DNA from: Thermococcus piezophilus
Lineage (GTDB): Archaea; Methanobacteriota_B; Thermococci; Thermococcales; Thermococcaceae
DNA: 64,000 nt
Direction: 5' to 3'
NCBI RefSeq assembly: GCF_001647085.1
Contig: NZ_CP015520.1
Location: 558,001-622,000, forward strand
This document shows positions 17,631 through 25,873 of the stretch, piece after piece; position 1 is the stretch's first letter, and each line of letters begins with the position of its first letter. Under the pieces are notes generated by a model that was given only the letters and a program-made list of their open reading frames with translations, was not told where the DNA came from and made no database searches. The translations under genes and the position numbers were made by a program.

Positions 17631-18823
17631 TCACTTCATGTCCTCCACATAGAGGAAGAGCGCCTTGAGGTATTCCGTATCTTTGGAGGCCATAAGTATC
17701 GGATGGTCTGGCGCCTGGGTTCTGTAGGGCTCAATCATTTTGAGGAACTTGCCAGCCTTTGCTGCTGCAGCTATCACCATGTCCTTGAAGGTCTGCATGT
17801 CAACGTGCTGGGAGCACGAGGCAGTAACGAGTATTCCTCCCTCCTTGACGAGCTGTAAACCTGCGTAGTTCACGTTGAAGTAAGCTCTAAGACCTCGCTT
17901 TAGGTCCTTTTCATGCTGGACGAAGGCGGGTGGATCGAGGATCACTATGTCGAACTTCTCGCCGCGCTTTATCATCTCCTCCATGACAGGGAAGGCGGAG
18001 CCGACGATAAATTCCATTCTATCCTCGACGCCGTTGAGCTTTGCATTTTCTTTGGCCATCTCGATGGCCCTCGGTGACTTGTCAACGGCAACTACTTTTT
18101 CGGCACCGGCGACGGCCGCGTGGATAGCGAAACCGCCGGTGTACGTGAAGACATCTAGAACATTCATCCCAGGCTTGACATACTTTTCCAGGGCTATCCT
18201 GTTCTCCCTCTGGTCGAGGAAGAAGCCGGTCTTCTGCCCGCGCATGTCCACCATAAACTTTGCCCTTCCTTCCTCTATTATCGTGCGATACTTCTCCTTG
18301 CCGAGGAGGACGCACTCTATCTCGGGCAGGCCTTCCCTCCTGCGCGACGACCGGTGTTCTTTTCGAAGACGGTCTCTATCTCAGGCTCGGCCTCCATTAT
18401 GGCCTCGGCCAGATCAAGCTTGAAGCGCTCCATTCCAACACTCGAAATCTGGAGAGAGGCTATCTCGTTGAACCTGTCGACGATTAGACCGGGCAGATAG
18501 TCAGCCTCGCCGTAGACCATGCGGTAGGCCTTATCATAACCTAAAACCTTCTTCCGATACTCATTGGCCTTCTTAATCCTCTCGCGGAAGAGCTCCTTGT
18601 TTATCTCAGTATCTTTGTCCTTCGTGACGAGACGAACCATTATGTTGGAGTTCGGATTGACGAAGCCTTTTCCGAGGAACTTCTTTCCGCGTGTGTAGAC
18701 CTCCGCTATGTCGCCTGGCTTAACCTTGCCCTCAACGCGGATCACGCCCTTTTTAAAGACTATCATCGCGCCTTTACCTATAGCTCTCGCAGCTTGAGCG
18801 TCAACGTAAACCTTTGCCACCAT
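17631..18823 (-). pseudogene. RlmI-like rRNA cytosine-C5 methyltransferase with PUA domain, frameshifted
   Basis: The two pieces make one protein of about 396 residues: an N-terminal PUA domain (MVAKVYVDAQAARAIGKGAMIVF), a linker domain (GLIVDRFNEIASLQISSVGMERF) and a Rossmann methyltransferase (GMNVLDVFTYTGGFAIHAA, KVVAVDKS, IVILDPPAFVQ, TASCSQHVD). This architecture is the RlmI/COG1092 family, which makes 5-methylcytosine in 23S rRNA. The ATG at 18823 follows GGTGGTGAG. Around 18330-18345 the frame shifts, so EKNTGR is followed by a premature TAG instead of REGLPEIECVLLGKE. Apart from this one lesion the gene is intact, so a sequencing error is quite possible here. Confidence 0.8.
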
Positions 18824-18893
18824 TCTCACCACCTTTAGGAGTTCGACGATAGGTATATAACCCTTAGCGTCCCTAATATTTAATGGTGGTTCT

Positions 18894-19202
18894 ATGAACT
18901 TCGATGTAGTGAAAGAGTTTCTGGAAGAAATTGGGGCGGATTGGACAGAGATAGATGGCGAAATCCACCTCGACCCCAAAATTTTCTACGAAGTTTGGAA
19001 ATACATGGGGGAGCCTGACCTCGAGACGTACGTTATAGAGTACGAGGTCGTAGAGCCTGGTTCATATAATCCGCCAGAGAAGAAGTACGTCAGCGCTAAG
19101 ACCGTTAAACTCAAAAAAGCCTATTTCACTACCCTCGACGGCAAGAGGATAGTTACCGATTACCCGGAACTCCAGAAGATCCTGGGGGAGAAATCCGCCT
19201 AA
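18894..19202 (+). CDS. Hypothetical conserved small protein
   Basis: This 102-residue, acidic, soluble protein begins MNFDVVKEFLEEIGADWTEIDG. I do not recognise a family. Predicted features are an N-terminal helix, a central strand-rich region (ETYVIEYEVVEPGS, KYVSAKTVKLKKAYFTTLDG) and a C-terminal helix. GGTGGTTCT precedes the ATG, and the gene diverges from the RlmI-like gene across about 70 bp that also hold an AT-rich promoter-like stretch. No membrane segment or metal motif is seen. Confidence 0.6.
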   Translation: MNFDVVKEFLEEIGADWTEIDGEIHLDPKIFYEVWKYMGEPDLETYVIEYEVVEPGSYNPPEKKYVSAKTVKLKKAYFTTLDGKRIVTDYPELQKILGEKSA

Positions 19203-19215
19203 TACCTTTTCCCTT

Positions 19216-20343
19216 CTATCCGATTATTATCGGAAGCATGAGAACACCCATGCAGTTCGTCCTTTTGACGCCGAGATTCGAGGCAAGCAGGCCAATCATA
19301 GATGCCCCAATCAGGACAAGAACACCAAGAGGGCCGTCAAAAAGGTAGGACAGGTCAAACAGGAAAAGAATCACGGCTAGGTTGAGCATTCTGTAAGGAA
19401 CGCGTGAGACGACCCTCAGAATCAGGCCCGCAAGGGTCTCACCATAGATTAGGACGACCATAGATATGAAAAGCGCCGCAAGGAGATAGAAAGTTAGGGC
19501 CCCGCTTCCAGCAGGAGTCATCAGCGCAACGATTCCGTTTCTGACTCTACCAGTCGCCAAGAAGTTCGCAAAGGAAAAGAGGAAGTTCGAGGTGTTCACC
19601 GAAAAGACAACAGTGAGGAAGGAGCGCTCATCCCGGGAAAAGAACGAGCCGAGTAGGGCAGCCTGAGAGGCCGTGAAAGCAGGGACAAGGGAGGCAATCA
19701 TACCAAGGAGTGTCCCCAGGAGTGAAAACCCAATGAACCTTTCCCCACTCATTTCAATTTCCGAGCTTTTCGTTTCCATGGGAGGGTTTTTAGAACGGAG
19801 TGCTTCGATAAGCACCGGGAGACCAAAGAGGCCAGTGAAGAGATGATAATATGGCTGTCTCAAAGAAAGTCTGAAAGTCAAAATTCCCAGGATCCCCGAG
19901 AGCAGGAACACAATGAGCGCAAAAGACTTTCTCCAGCCGCTCTCGGTGAGAATCAGAAAGGTCGCGAGAAAAAGGACGAATATTCTGCCGAACGTGGGGC
20001 GATAGAGATGCACAAGCGAGATGTATAATGGCATCAGTGGGATGACGATAATAACTGCCAGAAAGCTAGCCCAGAGGGCTATTCTAACCACTTCCATCGC
20101 CCTTCCCTGAAGAACGAGCCTGTGCGCAGGAAGAACTCCCAGAGAAGTTCCTTCATCTGGCACACCAAAGAAAGCGGATGGAACGACGTCTAGGAAGGTG
20201 TGGGTTAGCCCCATTGAGAAAAGGAGTAGGTTATCCGCAACCCCAGTTTTAGAGAGGAAAGCGGCCAGGGTGTTCACGTGGATTCCGGGGGAAATGCCGC
20301 TCAGCGTTCCGCCGAGGATCCCTGCTAGCATCTCCCTGAGCAA
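19216..20343 (-). CDS. TctA/DUF112-family polytopic membrane protein
   Basis: This 375-residue membrane protein has about ten hydrophobic segments. The N-terminal GILGGTLSGISPGIHVNTLAAFL and the central repeat GTLLGMIASLVPAFTASQAALLG match the paired G-rich hairpins of the TctA (DUF112) family, the large permease of tripartite tricarboxylate carriers. No binding protein or small TctB subunit is nearby, so substrate and mechanism are unknown; archaeal members are often stand-alone. The start is TTG at 20343, with GGTGATG a few bases upstream; an ATG at 20331 is the alternative. It overlaps the end of the upstream exported-protein gene by 19 bp, implying translational coupling. Confidence 0.75.
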   Translation of the reverse strand: MLREMLAGILGGTLSGISPGIHVNTLAAFLSKTGVADNLLLFSMGLTHTFLDVVPSAFFGVPDEGTSLGVLPAHRLVLQGRAMEVVRIALWASFLAVIIVIPLMPLYISLVHLYRPTFGRIFVLFLATFLILTESGWRKSFALIVFLLSGILGILTFRLSLRQPYYHLFTGLFGLPVLIEALRSKNPPMETKSSEIEMSGERFIGFSLLGTLLGMIASLVPAFTASQAALLGSFFSRDERSFLTVVFSVNTSNFLFSFANFLATGRVRNGIVALMTPAGSGALTFYLLAALFISMVVLIYGETLAGLILRVVSRVPYRMLNLAVILFLFDLSYLFDGPLGVLVLIGASMIGLLASNLGVKRTNCMGVLMLPIIIG

Positions 20344-21491
20344 AGGTCATCACCCAAGGCTATTTCAAGGGCGGGCATGTCTCGGTAAGTTGTGAAGACC
20401 CCGTAGGCCGTAACCGTCTGATTCTTCTCCAGCGAAATTCCAAGAGATTTCCTGAGCTTGAGGAGAACCCAACAGTTTCCGTCTGTAACGTTCGCAAGCC
20501 CAAAGCCGTTTTTGTATACCTTAACCCACTCGACCACTCCGCTCATTCTGACAAGTTTACCTTCCTCGAAGTCGCAGATGGCGTTGGAGAGCTTCTCCCT
20601 GGGCTTGACAACTTCACAGCTAAGGCAGTACAGAGATGACTTCCTTCTGAGGGCCTCAAATGAGACGGTGTCTCCAACCCGGGCCGAGAAGCCGTAGAGC
20701 CTCAACTCCGTGCAGTTAAGCCTAAGAGAACGGCCAACATCCATGACAATGCAGGTACCAAAGGCTATATCCCCAACACGCGCCAGAGAGACGTTTTTAC
20801 GATCTGCATCTCCCACAACATCAACGTCATCAGGGGAATCAACGATGAGCGAAAGCCTGGAATAGAACTTCGCTATCCCAAGAACGTGGATTTTCTTGCC
20901 GAGTTCGAGCTCTGTTCCGTAGGGCAAATATAGAACGATCTCTTCACTTCCGTTCCAGATAACAGTTCTCGAGCCCGTATAGAGCACAACTCCCTCAACA
21001 CTCCACGGCATCCCATCCCGGGGTGTTTCTGGAATACCAAAACCTCGATATCTCAGGACGTAGAACTTTCTCCCATACCACAGTCCTTCAGCCTCTACAA
21101 CCTCACCCTTCGATGCATTAAGGCAGCTCCCGAGCCTAATCCTGTCTGGTGTTAGAAGATAGCAGCCGTCAGTGGGCCAGTAAGCGCCCGTGATCTTTTC
21201 CAGTGGAAAATCGAGCTCGGCGGGTTCAATCATTACCGGCTTTATCCTTAACTCGCCTGAGGAGTTCATAAGCCTGCCAGTTATCTTGTAAACTCTTCCT
21301 TCCTCAAGGGGAGCATAAACCCCAACGCTCGTTTTTCCGTTGTTCAAAACTGAAAAAGAAGCCGAGGAGTACACACATAACCCCGTGAACTCATCTAGCT
21401 TCTCGTTCTGCTCCCCAAAAGTAGCCATGGCGCTTAAAACTATTATGGAGCCGACAATTAAAACCACTGTTAACCTTTTGTTTCTGACCAT
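20325..21491 (-). CDS. Exported protein with repeated OB-like beta domains
   Basis: This 388-residue protein has an N-terminal hydrophobic anchor or signal (LTVVLIVGSIIVLSAMATFG) followed by an extracytoplasmic region built of short beta modules. Recurring phrases such as EGRVYKITGRLMN, GEVVEAEGLWYG, GKKIHVLGIAKF, VGDTVSFEALRR and EGKLVRMSGVVEWV look like OB-fold strands. It holds about a dozen Cys residues, possibly forming disulfides (GTCIVMDVGRSLRLNCTEL, YCLSCEV). I do not recognise a named family, and a nucleic-acid role should not be assumed for an exported protein. It is coupled to the downstream TctA-like permease, so a shared envelope function is likely. Confidence 0.6.
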   Translation of the reverse strand: MVRNKRLTVVLIVGSIIVLSAMATFGEQNEKLDEFTGLCVYSSASFSVLNNGKTSVGVYAPLEEGRVYKITGRLMNSSGELRIKPVMIEPAELDFPLEKITGAYWPTDGCYLLTPDRIRLGSCLNASKGEVVEAEGLWYGRKFYVLRYRGFGIPETPRDGMPWSVEGVVLYTGSRTVIWNGSEEIVLYLPYGTELELGKKIHVLGIAKFYSRLSLIVDSPDDVDVVGDADRKNVSLARVGDIAFGTCIVMDVGRSLRLNCTELRLYGFSARVGDTVSFEALRRKSSLYCLSCEVVKPREKLSNAICDFEEGKLVRMSGVVEWVKVYKNGFGLANVTDGNCWVLLKLRKSLGISLEKNQTVTAYGVFTTYRDMPALEIALGDDLCSGRC

Positions 21492-21558
21492 GGTTTATAG
21501 TAACAATGAAGACTTAAAAAGTTTACCCCACTAGAATAAGAATACAGAAAGGAGAGAA

Positions 21559-22308
21559 TCAATAAACCTCACCGCTTGGATAAACGACAATACCTTCCTC
21601 AGTTATCTCGAAGGGGTATTTCTTCATAGAATGTTTGGTCTCACGCATCTTTCTGATGAGGAGATAACGTTTCAGCTCCACGCCCTTCTCCACGAAGTCC
21701 AGTAGGACAACACCCCTTGCAATATACTCTTCCACGCAGTACTTGCTTATCCTGCCCCTGCTAGGATCGGGAGCTTCAGTGGTTAAAATTGAAGTAACAC
21801 CAATCTCAAGGAGTATCGTGTTAAGCTGCAGAAGAACTTCCCTTATTCTGGATTCTTCCCTAAGTCTAAAGGCTATTGAGGGGATGGAGTCTATAACAAG
21901 TCGCTTCGCGTTTATTGATTTAACCACGCGGTAGATGTAACGGAGAAAGTCCTCCGCGTTGATGTTCCCCTCAAGAACGAACGGCTCCTCAGAGGGGATA
22001 CCAACAACAGCACTGACACCATCAACTATAGCTATCATCCTTTTCTTCTCATATTCCTCAAGATCCCATCCGAAAGCCTTCATTTCTCTCCTTAGATCCT
22101 GTGCTCTCTCCTCTAGGGTAACTATAACTCCCGGCTCATTGTACATCTCGGCACCTTTATAAACAAACTGAACAGCAAACGTGGTCTTACCGCTCCCTGT
22201 TGGACCAGTGACAAGAACAGTAGTCCCCTTTGGGAATCCCCCCTGAATTAAATCATCAAAACCTGGAATACCACTTTCCACCCTCTCAATCTCATATTTT
22301 CCGATCAT
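21559..22308 (-). CDS. KaiC-like RecA-superfamily ATPase
   Basis: This cytoplasmic protein of about 249 residues is a single-domain KaiC-like ATPase. It has ESGIPGFDDLIQGGFPKGT, Walker A TGPTGSGKTTFA, a catalytic Glu region (VIVTLEERAQDLRREM), Walker B RLVIDSIPSIAF and the C-terminal RYLLIRKMRETKHSMKKYPFEIT. Archaeal relatives are thought to act in signalling, often regulating motility or metabolism; no specific target is visible. The second ATG (22308) is preferred because GGTGATT sits 4 nt upstream. A paralogue lies at 59821-60567, sharing the MR(E/G)T(K/S)HSM(K/R) motif. It diverges from the primase operon. Confidence 0.8.
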   Translation of the reverse strand: MIGKYEIERVESGIPGFDDLIQGGFPKGTTVLVTGPTGSGKTTFAVQFVYKGAEMYNEPGVIVTLEERAQDLRREMKAFGWDLEEYEKKRMIAIVDGVSAVVGIPSEEPFVLEGNINAEDFLRYIYRVVKSINAKRLVIDSIPSIAFRLREESRIREVLLQLNTILLEIGVTSILTTEAPDPSRGRISKYCVEEYIARGVVLLDFVEKGVELKRYLLIRKMRETKHSMKKYPFEITEEGIVVYPSGEVY

Positions 22309-22395
22309 CCGAATCACCTTCGGGGTGTTCACTACGAACCAATATCTCCATCTAATATAACTTGTGGACTTAAATGGATATAAAACTTTTGGGAT

Positions 22396-22412
22396 GCATA
22401 AGAGTTTTATGC
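22396..22412. promoter_or_regulatory. Inverted repeat upstream of the primase operon
   Basis: GCATAA-GAGTT-TTATGC has 6-bp perfect arms and lies between the divergent KaiC-like and primase genes, about 30 bp before the primase ATG. A TATA-like GGATATAAAAC lies just to the left (22376-22386). The repeat would fall close to the transcription start, a position that suits a repressor site. Function is inferred from position only. Confidence 0.35.
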
Positions 22413-22443
22413 CCCTACCAAAATAAAGATGAGTGGTGAGGCC

Positions 22444-23646
22444 ATGTTAGACCCCTTTGGACATGAAGCAAGGGAGCTCGTCAAAGAACTCGGCGATATC
22501 ACTGACCTGCTCACGAAAATTCCCTCTTACGTTGGAATAGAACAAGCTCTGGAGAGAGTAGTTTGGGTAAAATCTGGTGAGATTCCGGGAGATATCCTAT
22601 GTCTCAGTGAGCTCCAGGACCTTATGACATTTTACGCCCTCCTTGGAGCCCTTGCGTTTTCACCGTATGGTATAGAAATGGAGCTGGTGAAGGAGGCAAA
22701 CCTCAAAATCTACTCTGAAAGGATAAAGCAAGCAAGAGATATAAAGGGAATCGCAGTTCCGCTGGAGAACGCTGGAGAAGGAGAGATCCCCAATAAGGAT
22801 AGGGTCATACTGGAGCGAACCCATCACACCGAACTATCCCAAGGCGACAGAGAGAGGCTGAGACTCAAATACAAAATTGAGCTGAAAAAATTCCTAGATC
22901 TATGGGATGGAAACCTGAAGGAAGTCTACATAAGGGGAGGTTATGCATTCCTAACCCAAAAGCAGATCTTGAGACTGTGGAGAAACGCCTTCGAGAAGAA
23001 CCTTGAGAGGGTAGCAAACCTTCTCTATGAAATAAGGGATGAACTTCCAAGCTATTACCTTCAACTCTACGAAAGACTACGTGAACTTGCCAGGGAGTAC
23101 TTTAAAGAACGGCTTGAGAGAATGGGCTCTGCAGAAGCCCAACCCCTGCGCTTCGACCTTTTCCCACCTTGTGTTAGGATAGCCCTCGGCGGTGTTCCTT
23201 CTGGCCTGAGGAATTATGCAATAACCGTTTTGCTCACCTCCTTCCTGAGCTACGCAAGGATATGTCCAAATCCTCCAAGGAGAGACGTGAGGGTCAGGGA
23301 TTGCATTCAAGAGTTGGGCATAATTGAGAAGGAGATACTCCCCATCATCATAGAGGCAGGAAACCGCTGCTCGCCGCCCCTCTTTGAGGATCAGCCCCAT
23401 GAAATTAAGAACATCTGGTACCACCTCGGTTTCGGCCTAACTGATAGGCCAACGCTGGAAGACAGCGGTAACTCCACCTGGTATTTCCCTCCAAACTGTG
23501 CAAAGATTAGGGCTAACGCGCCCCAGCTCTGCAAGCCAGACCGAGACTGCAAGAATATCAAGAACCCACTGACCTATTACCTCAGAAAACTATACTTTGA
23601 GAGCAGAAAAGCTGAAAGGACTGGAGAAGGTGATGAGAATGGCTGA
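22444..23646 (+). CDS. priL: DNA primase large subunit PriL
   Basis: This 400-residue regulatory subunit of archaeal primase stabilises the catalytic subunit and is required for primer initiation and length control. The N-terminal half is helical; the C-terminal Fe-S domain contains FPPCVRIALGGVPSGLRNYAIT with the first Cys, GNRCSPPLF, FPPNCAKI and DRDCKN, giving the four Cys ligands of a [4Fe-4S] cluster. The ATG at 22444 is preferred because GGTGAG lies 4 nt upstream, while the ATG at 22429 lacks such a signal. The gene overlaps priS, the normal arrangement in Thermococcales. Confidence 0.92.
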   Translation: MLDPFGHEARELVKELGDITDLLTKIPSYVGIEQALERVVWVKSGEIPGDILCLSELQDLMTFYALLGALAFSPYGIEMELVKEANLKIYSERIKQARDIKGIAVPLENAGEGEIPNKDRVILERTHHTELSQGDRERLRLKYKIELKKFLDLWDGNLKEVYIRGGYAFLTQKQILRLWRNAFEKNLERVANLLYEIRDELPSYYLQLYERLRELAREYFKERLERMGSAEAQPLRFDLFPPCVRIALGGVPSGLRNYAITVLLTSFLSYARICPNPPRRDVRVRDCIQELGIIEKEILPIIIEAGNRCSPPLFEDQPHEIKNIWYHLGFGLTDRPTLEDSGNSTWYFPPNCAKIRANAPQLCKPDRDCKNIKNPLTYYLRKLYFESRKAERTGEGDENG

Positions 23647-24673
23647 ACTTTTCCGAGAGGTGAGCAAAGAGGAGAGGATTCTCTACTACCACACCGAATG
23701 GGACGCGAAAAAGTTGCCAGAGTTCATAATCGAAACCCTTGAAAACAAGGAGTTTGGCTTTGACCACACCGGGGAAGGGCCCAGCGACAGGAAGAACGTC
23801 TTCATGGATATTAGAGACCTAGAGGACTACGTGAAGGCCACAGCCCCCTACGCGATTTACTCAAGCGTTGCACTGTACGAAGAACCAAAAGGCATGAGCG
23901 GCTGGCTCGGAGCGGAGCTGGTGTTCGACATAGACGCGAAGGACTTACCCCTCAGAAGGTGCAATCATGAGCCTGGGAAAGTCTGCCCAATCTGTCTGGA
24001 GGATGCCAAAGAGCTGGCCAAAGACACTCTCATTATTCTCAAGGAAGACTTTGGATTTGAAGATGTGCACGTGGTCTACTCTGGAAGGGGATACCACCTC
24101 CGCGTTCTCGACGACTGGGCGCTCCAGCTTGACTCAAAGGCGAGGGAAAAGATTCTCTCGTACATATCGGCGGCAGAGGAAATAACGTTCGAAGACGTGC
24201 AGAGCAGAAAGGTAATGTTATCCTCGGGTTACTTTAGGGTCTTCCGCCTCCGTTTTGGGTACTTCATAAGGAGGATTAACGAGAACCATCTACTCAACAT
24301 CGGTCTAAGAAAGGGGCAAGTTAGGAGGATAATCGAAAAAAGGGAGGAAATCTATGAGGGCTTCGTGAGAAAGGGACTCCTAACAGCTTTTCCGCAGGGG
24401 ACGGGCTACAAAACCCTTATAAGGCTCTTCGCCCTCTCAAGCACGTTCTCAAAGGCATACTTCGACGGGCGCGTTACCGTTGACGTTAAGAGGATTTTGC
24501 GCCTTCCATCAAGCCTACACTCCAAGGTGGGACTAATAGCGACGTACATAGGCTCCGAGGAGAGGAAGCTGGAGAAGTTTAACCCCCTTCGCGACGCCGT
24601 CCCGGAGTTCAGAAGGGAAGAAGTCGATGAAGCCCACGAGGAGTGGATTGAACTCCACGGGGATGAGCTGTGA
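23633..24673 (+). CDS. priS: DNA primase catalytic subunit PriS
   Basis: This 346-residue archaeo-eukaryotic primase synthesises RNA (and in Thermococcales also DNA) primers. The metal-binding acidic motif is LVFDIDAKDLPL, and the zinc-binding stem RRCNHEPGKVCPICLEDA follows. The catalytic motif continues VVYSGRGYHLRVLD, and the late motif is FDGRVTVDVKRILRLPSSLHSK. Start at ATG 23633 with GGAG 6 nt upstream, overlapping priL by 14 bp; ATG 23639 is a near alternative. All catalytic motifs are intact. The stop codon TGA overlaps the GTG of the broken EamA gene that follows. Confidence 0.93.
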   Translation: MRMAELFREVSKEERILYYHTEWDAKKLPEFIIETLENKEFGFDHTGEGPSDRKNVFMDIRDLEDYVKATAPYAIYSSVALYEEPKGMSGWLGAELVFDIDAKDLPLRRCNHEPGKVCPICLEDAKELAKDTLIILKEDFGFEDVHVVYSGRGYHLRVLDDWALQLDSKAREKILSYISAAEEITFEDVQSRKVMLSSGYFRVFRLRFGYFIRRINENHLLNIGLRKGQVRRIIEKREEIYEGFVRKGLLTAFPQGTGYKTLIRLFALSSTFSKAYFDGRVTVDVKRILRLPSSLHSKVGLIATYIGSEERKLEKFNPLRDAVPEFRREEVDEAHEEWIELHGDEL

Positions 24674-25519
24674 ACGGGAGGATAAAAATCATAGTCTCAA
24701 TGCTCATCTAGGGAAGTGTGGGCATTTTTGCACGCTTTTCCAACCTCTCAGGGTTAGGTGTGGCCTTCTTCAGGGTTTCCCTGGGCGCACTGGTGCTCTT
24801 CTTGGTCTGTGGGGCTGGGAAAAAGACATGGATCATAAACATTAGGAAATCCCTAAAGGAGAAGCAGAAAGCCCTCGTCGCGCTAGGAATTGCTCTGGCC
24901 CTCAACTGGGTCTTCCTATTCACGGCCTTCAACTACACGACCATAGCGAAGGCAGTTCTCGTTTACTACCTTGCACCAGTTATAGCAACGCTCATTTCAT
25001 GGCGCTTCCTGGGGGAGAGGCTAACTGTAAAAAGGTGGGCCCTAGTGGGTCTGGCCTTCTTCGGCCTCCTCCTCATAATGAGTGGATAAAAGATGAACTT
25101 CAACGACAGAGGCTTTCTGGGGATAATCTTCGCACTAACGGCAGCATTTTTCTACGCCCTCATCCCGAACCTCGGAAGGTTCATGAGGAACGTTGACAGC
25201 TAGTTCTAACTTTCCTCCAGCTGGCGATAGCATCACTGGTTCTAGCGCCATTCATAGTGGTTTCCGGCGTTGGAAATCCTGTATGGTGGGCGGTTACAGT
25301 GCTCGTCATCGTCCACACAGCCTTTGCATTGCTCATCTATATGGACGGCCTGAAGGAGGTCGAAGTGAATGAAGCGGCATATTGAGCTATTTAAACCCAC
25401 TGAGCGCTGTGGTTTACGCATTTATAGTTTTCAGTGAGGTGCCGGAGCTCAGAACAGTCATCGGCGGTGCGCTGATTCTTCTCGCTTCACTGCTGGACAT
25501 TTGGGCGAGGGGGTCGTAG
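24670..25519 (+). pseudogene. EamA/DMT-family transporter, interrupted by several stops
   Basis: The sequence encodes most of a ten-helix EamA-family exporter. Starting at the GTG overlapping the priS stop, it reads IKIIVSMLI, stop TAG (24709-24711), GSVGIFARFSNLSGLGVAFFRVSLGALVLFL, LNWVFLFTAFNYTTIAKAVLVYYLAPV, stop TAA (25087-25089), LGIIFALTAAFFYALIPN, stop TAG (25201-25203), then ASLVLAPFIVV, LLIYMDGLKEVEVNEAA and LSYLNPLSAVVYAF in shifting frames. Several independent nonsense and frame lesions mark a genuine pseudogene. An intact paralogue of the family lies at 29750-30619. Its last codons overlap the 3' end of RNase P RNA on the other strand. Confidence 0.85.
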
Positions 25520-25828
25520 CCCGCCTTCTGTATCAAGGGGGCATTCGACTAAGCGGCCTACCACGGGGCTCCCACCGGGAACTCATCGCCCCTTCCTCGG
25601 CCTTGCACCCCGCGGGACGGCCGTTTCACCGGTCCCCGACGGGTCGTCTGCGGGTTAACTCGGGCGCCGTCGCCGGGCCCTTCGCCGCTTTCATACCCAT
25701 CTCCGCCGGGACGTGTCGTTTCTGCGCCGTTGCCCTCCCTCTCAGGAGGTGCCTTGCGGCACCGCGGCCCCGGTGCGGTGGGCGGAACTTCCTCAGGAGC
25801 ACCCCGAGAGCCCCCGACCCCCTCGCCA
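25503..25828 (-). ncRNA. rnpB: RNase P RNA
   Basis: This is a markedly GC-rich minus-strand block without a believable gene. Its ends pair perfectly as helix P1: GGCGAGGGGGTCG at the 5' end (25827-25815) with CGACCCCCTCGCC at the 3' end (25516-25504). Conserved RNase P core sequences are present in order: GAGGAAGTTCCGCCCACC near the 5' end, AGAAACGACACGTC in the middle, GGTGAAACGGCCGTCC, and ACAGAAGGCGGGCTACGAC just before P1 closes, the universally conserved CR-V-like ending. Length of about 325 nt suits a type A archaeal RNA. It is the catalytic RNA that removes tRNA 5' leaders. A TATA box sits 26 bp upstream. Confidence 0.9.
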
Positions 25829-25848
25829 AGGGAAAGTTGTAGAAAAGG

Positions 25849-25859
25849 TAATAAAAAGG
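25849..25859 (-). promoter_or_regulatory. TATA box for RNase P RNA
   Basis: Minus-strand CCTTTTTATTA is centred about 26 bp before the P1 helix of rnpB, the distance expected for archaeal transcription initiation at the first base of the RNA. It lies just beyond the end of the exported-protein gene on the same strand. Confidence 0.6.
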
Positions 25860-25873
25860 TTTGGTATTGAATG

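Noticed and set aside
23582-24673. Upstream start for the primase small subunit at 23597 (TTG)
   Set aside because: The 12 extra codons lie inside priL and have no ribosome binding site, whereas ATG 23633 has GGAG at proper spacing.
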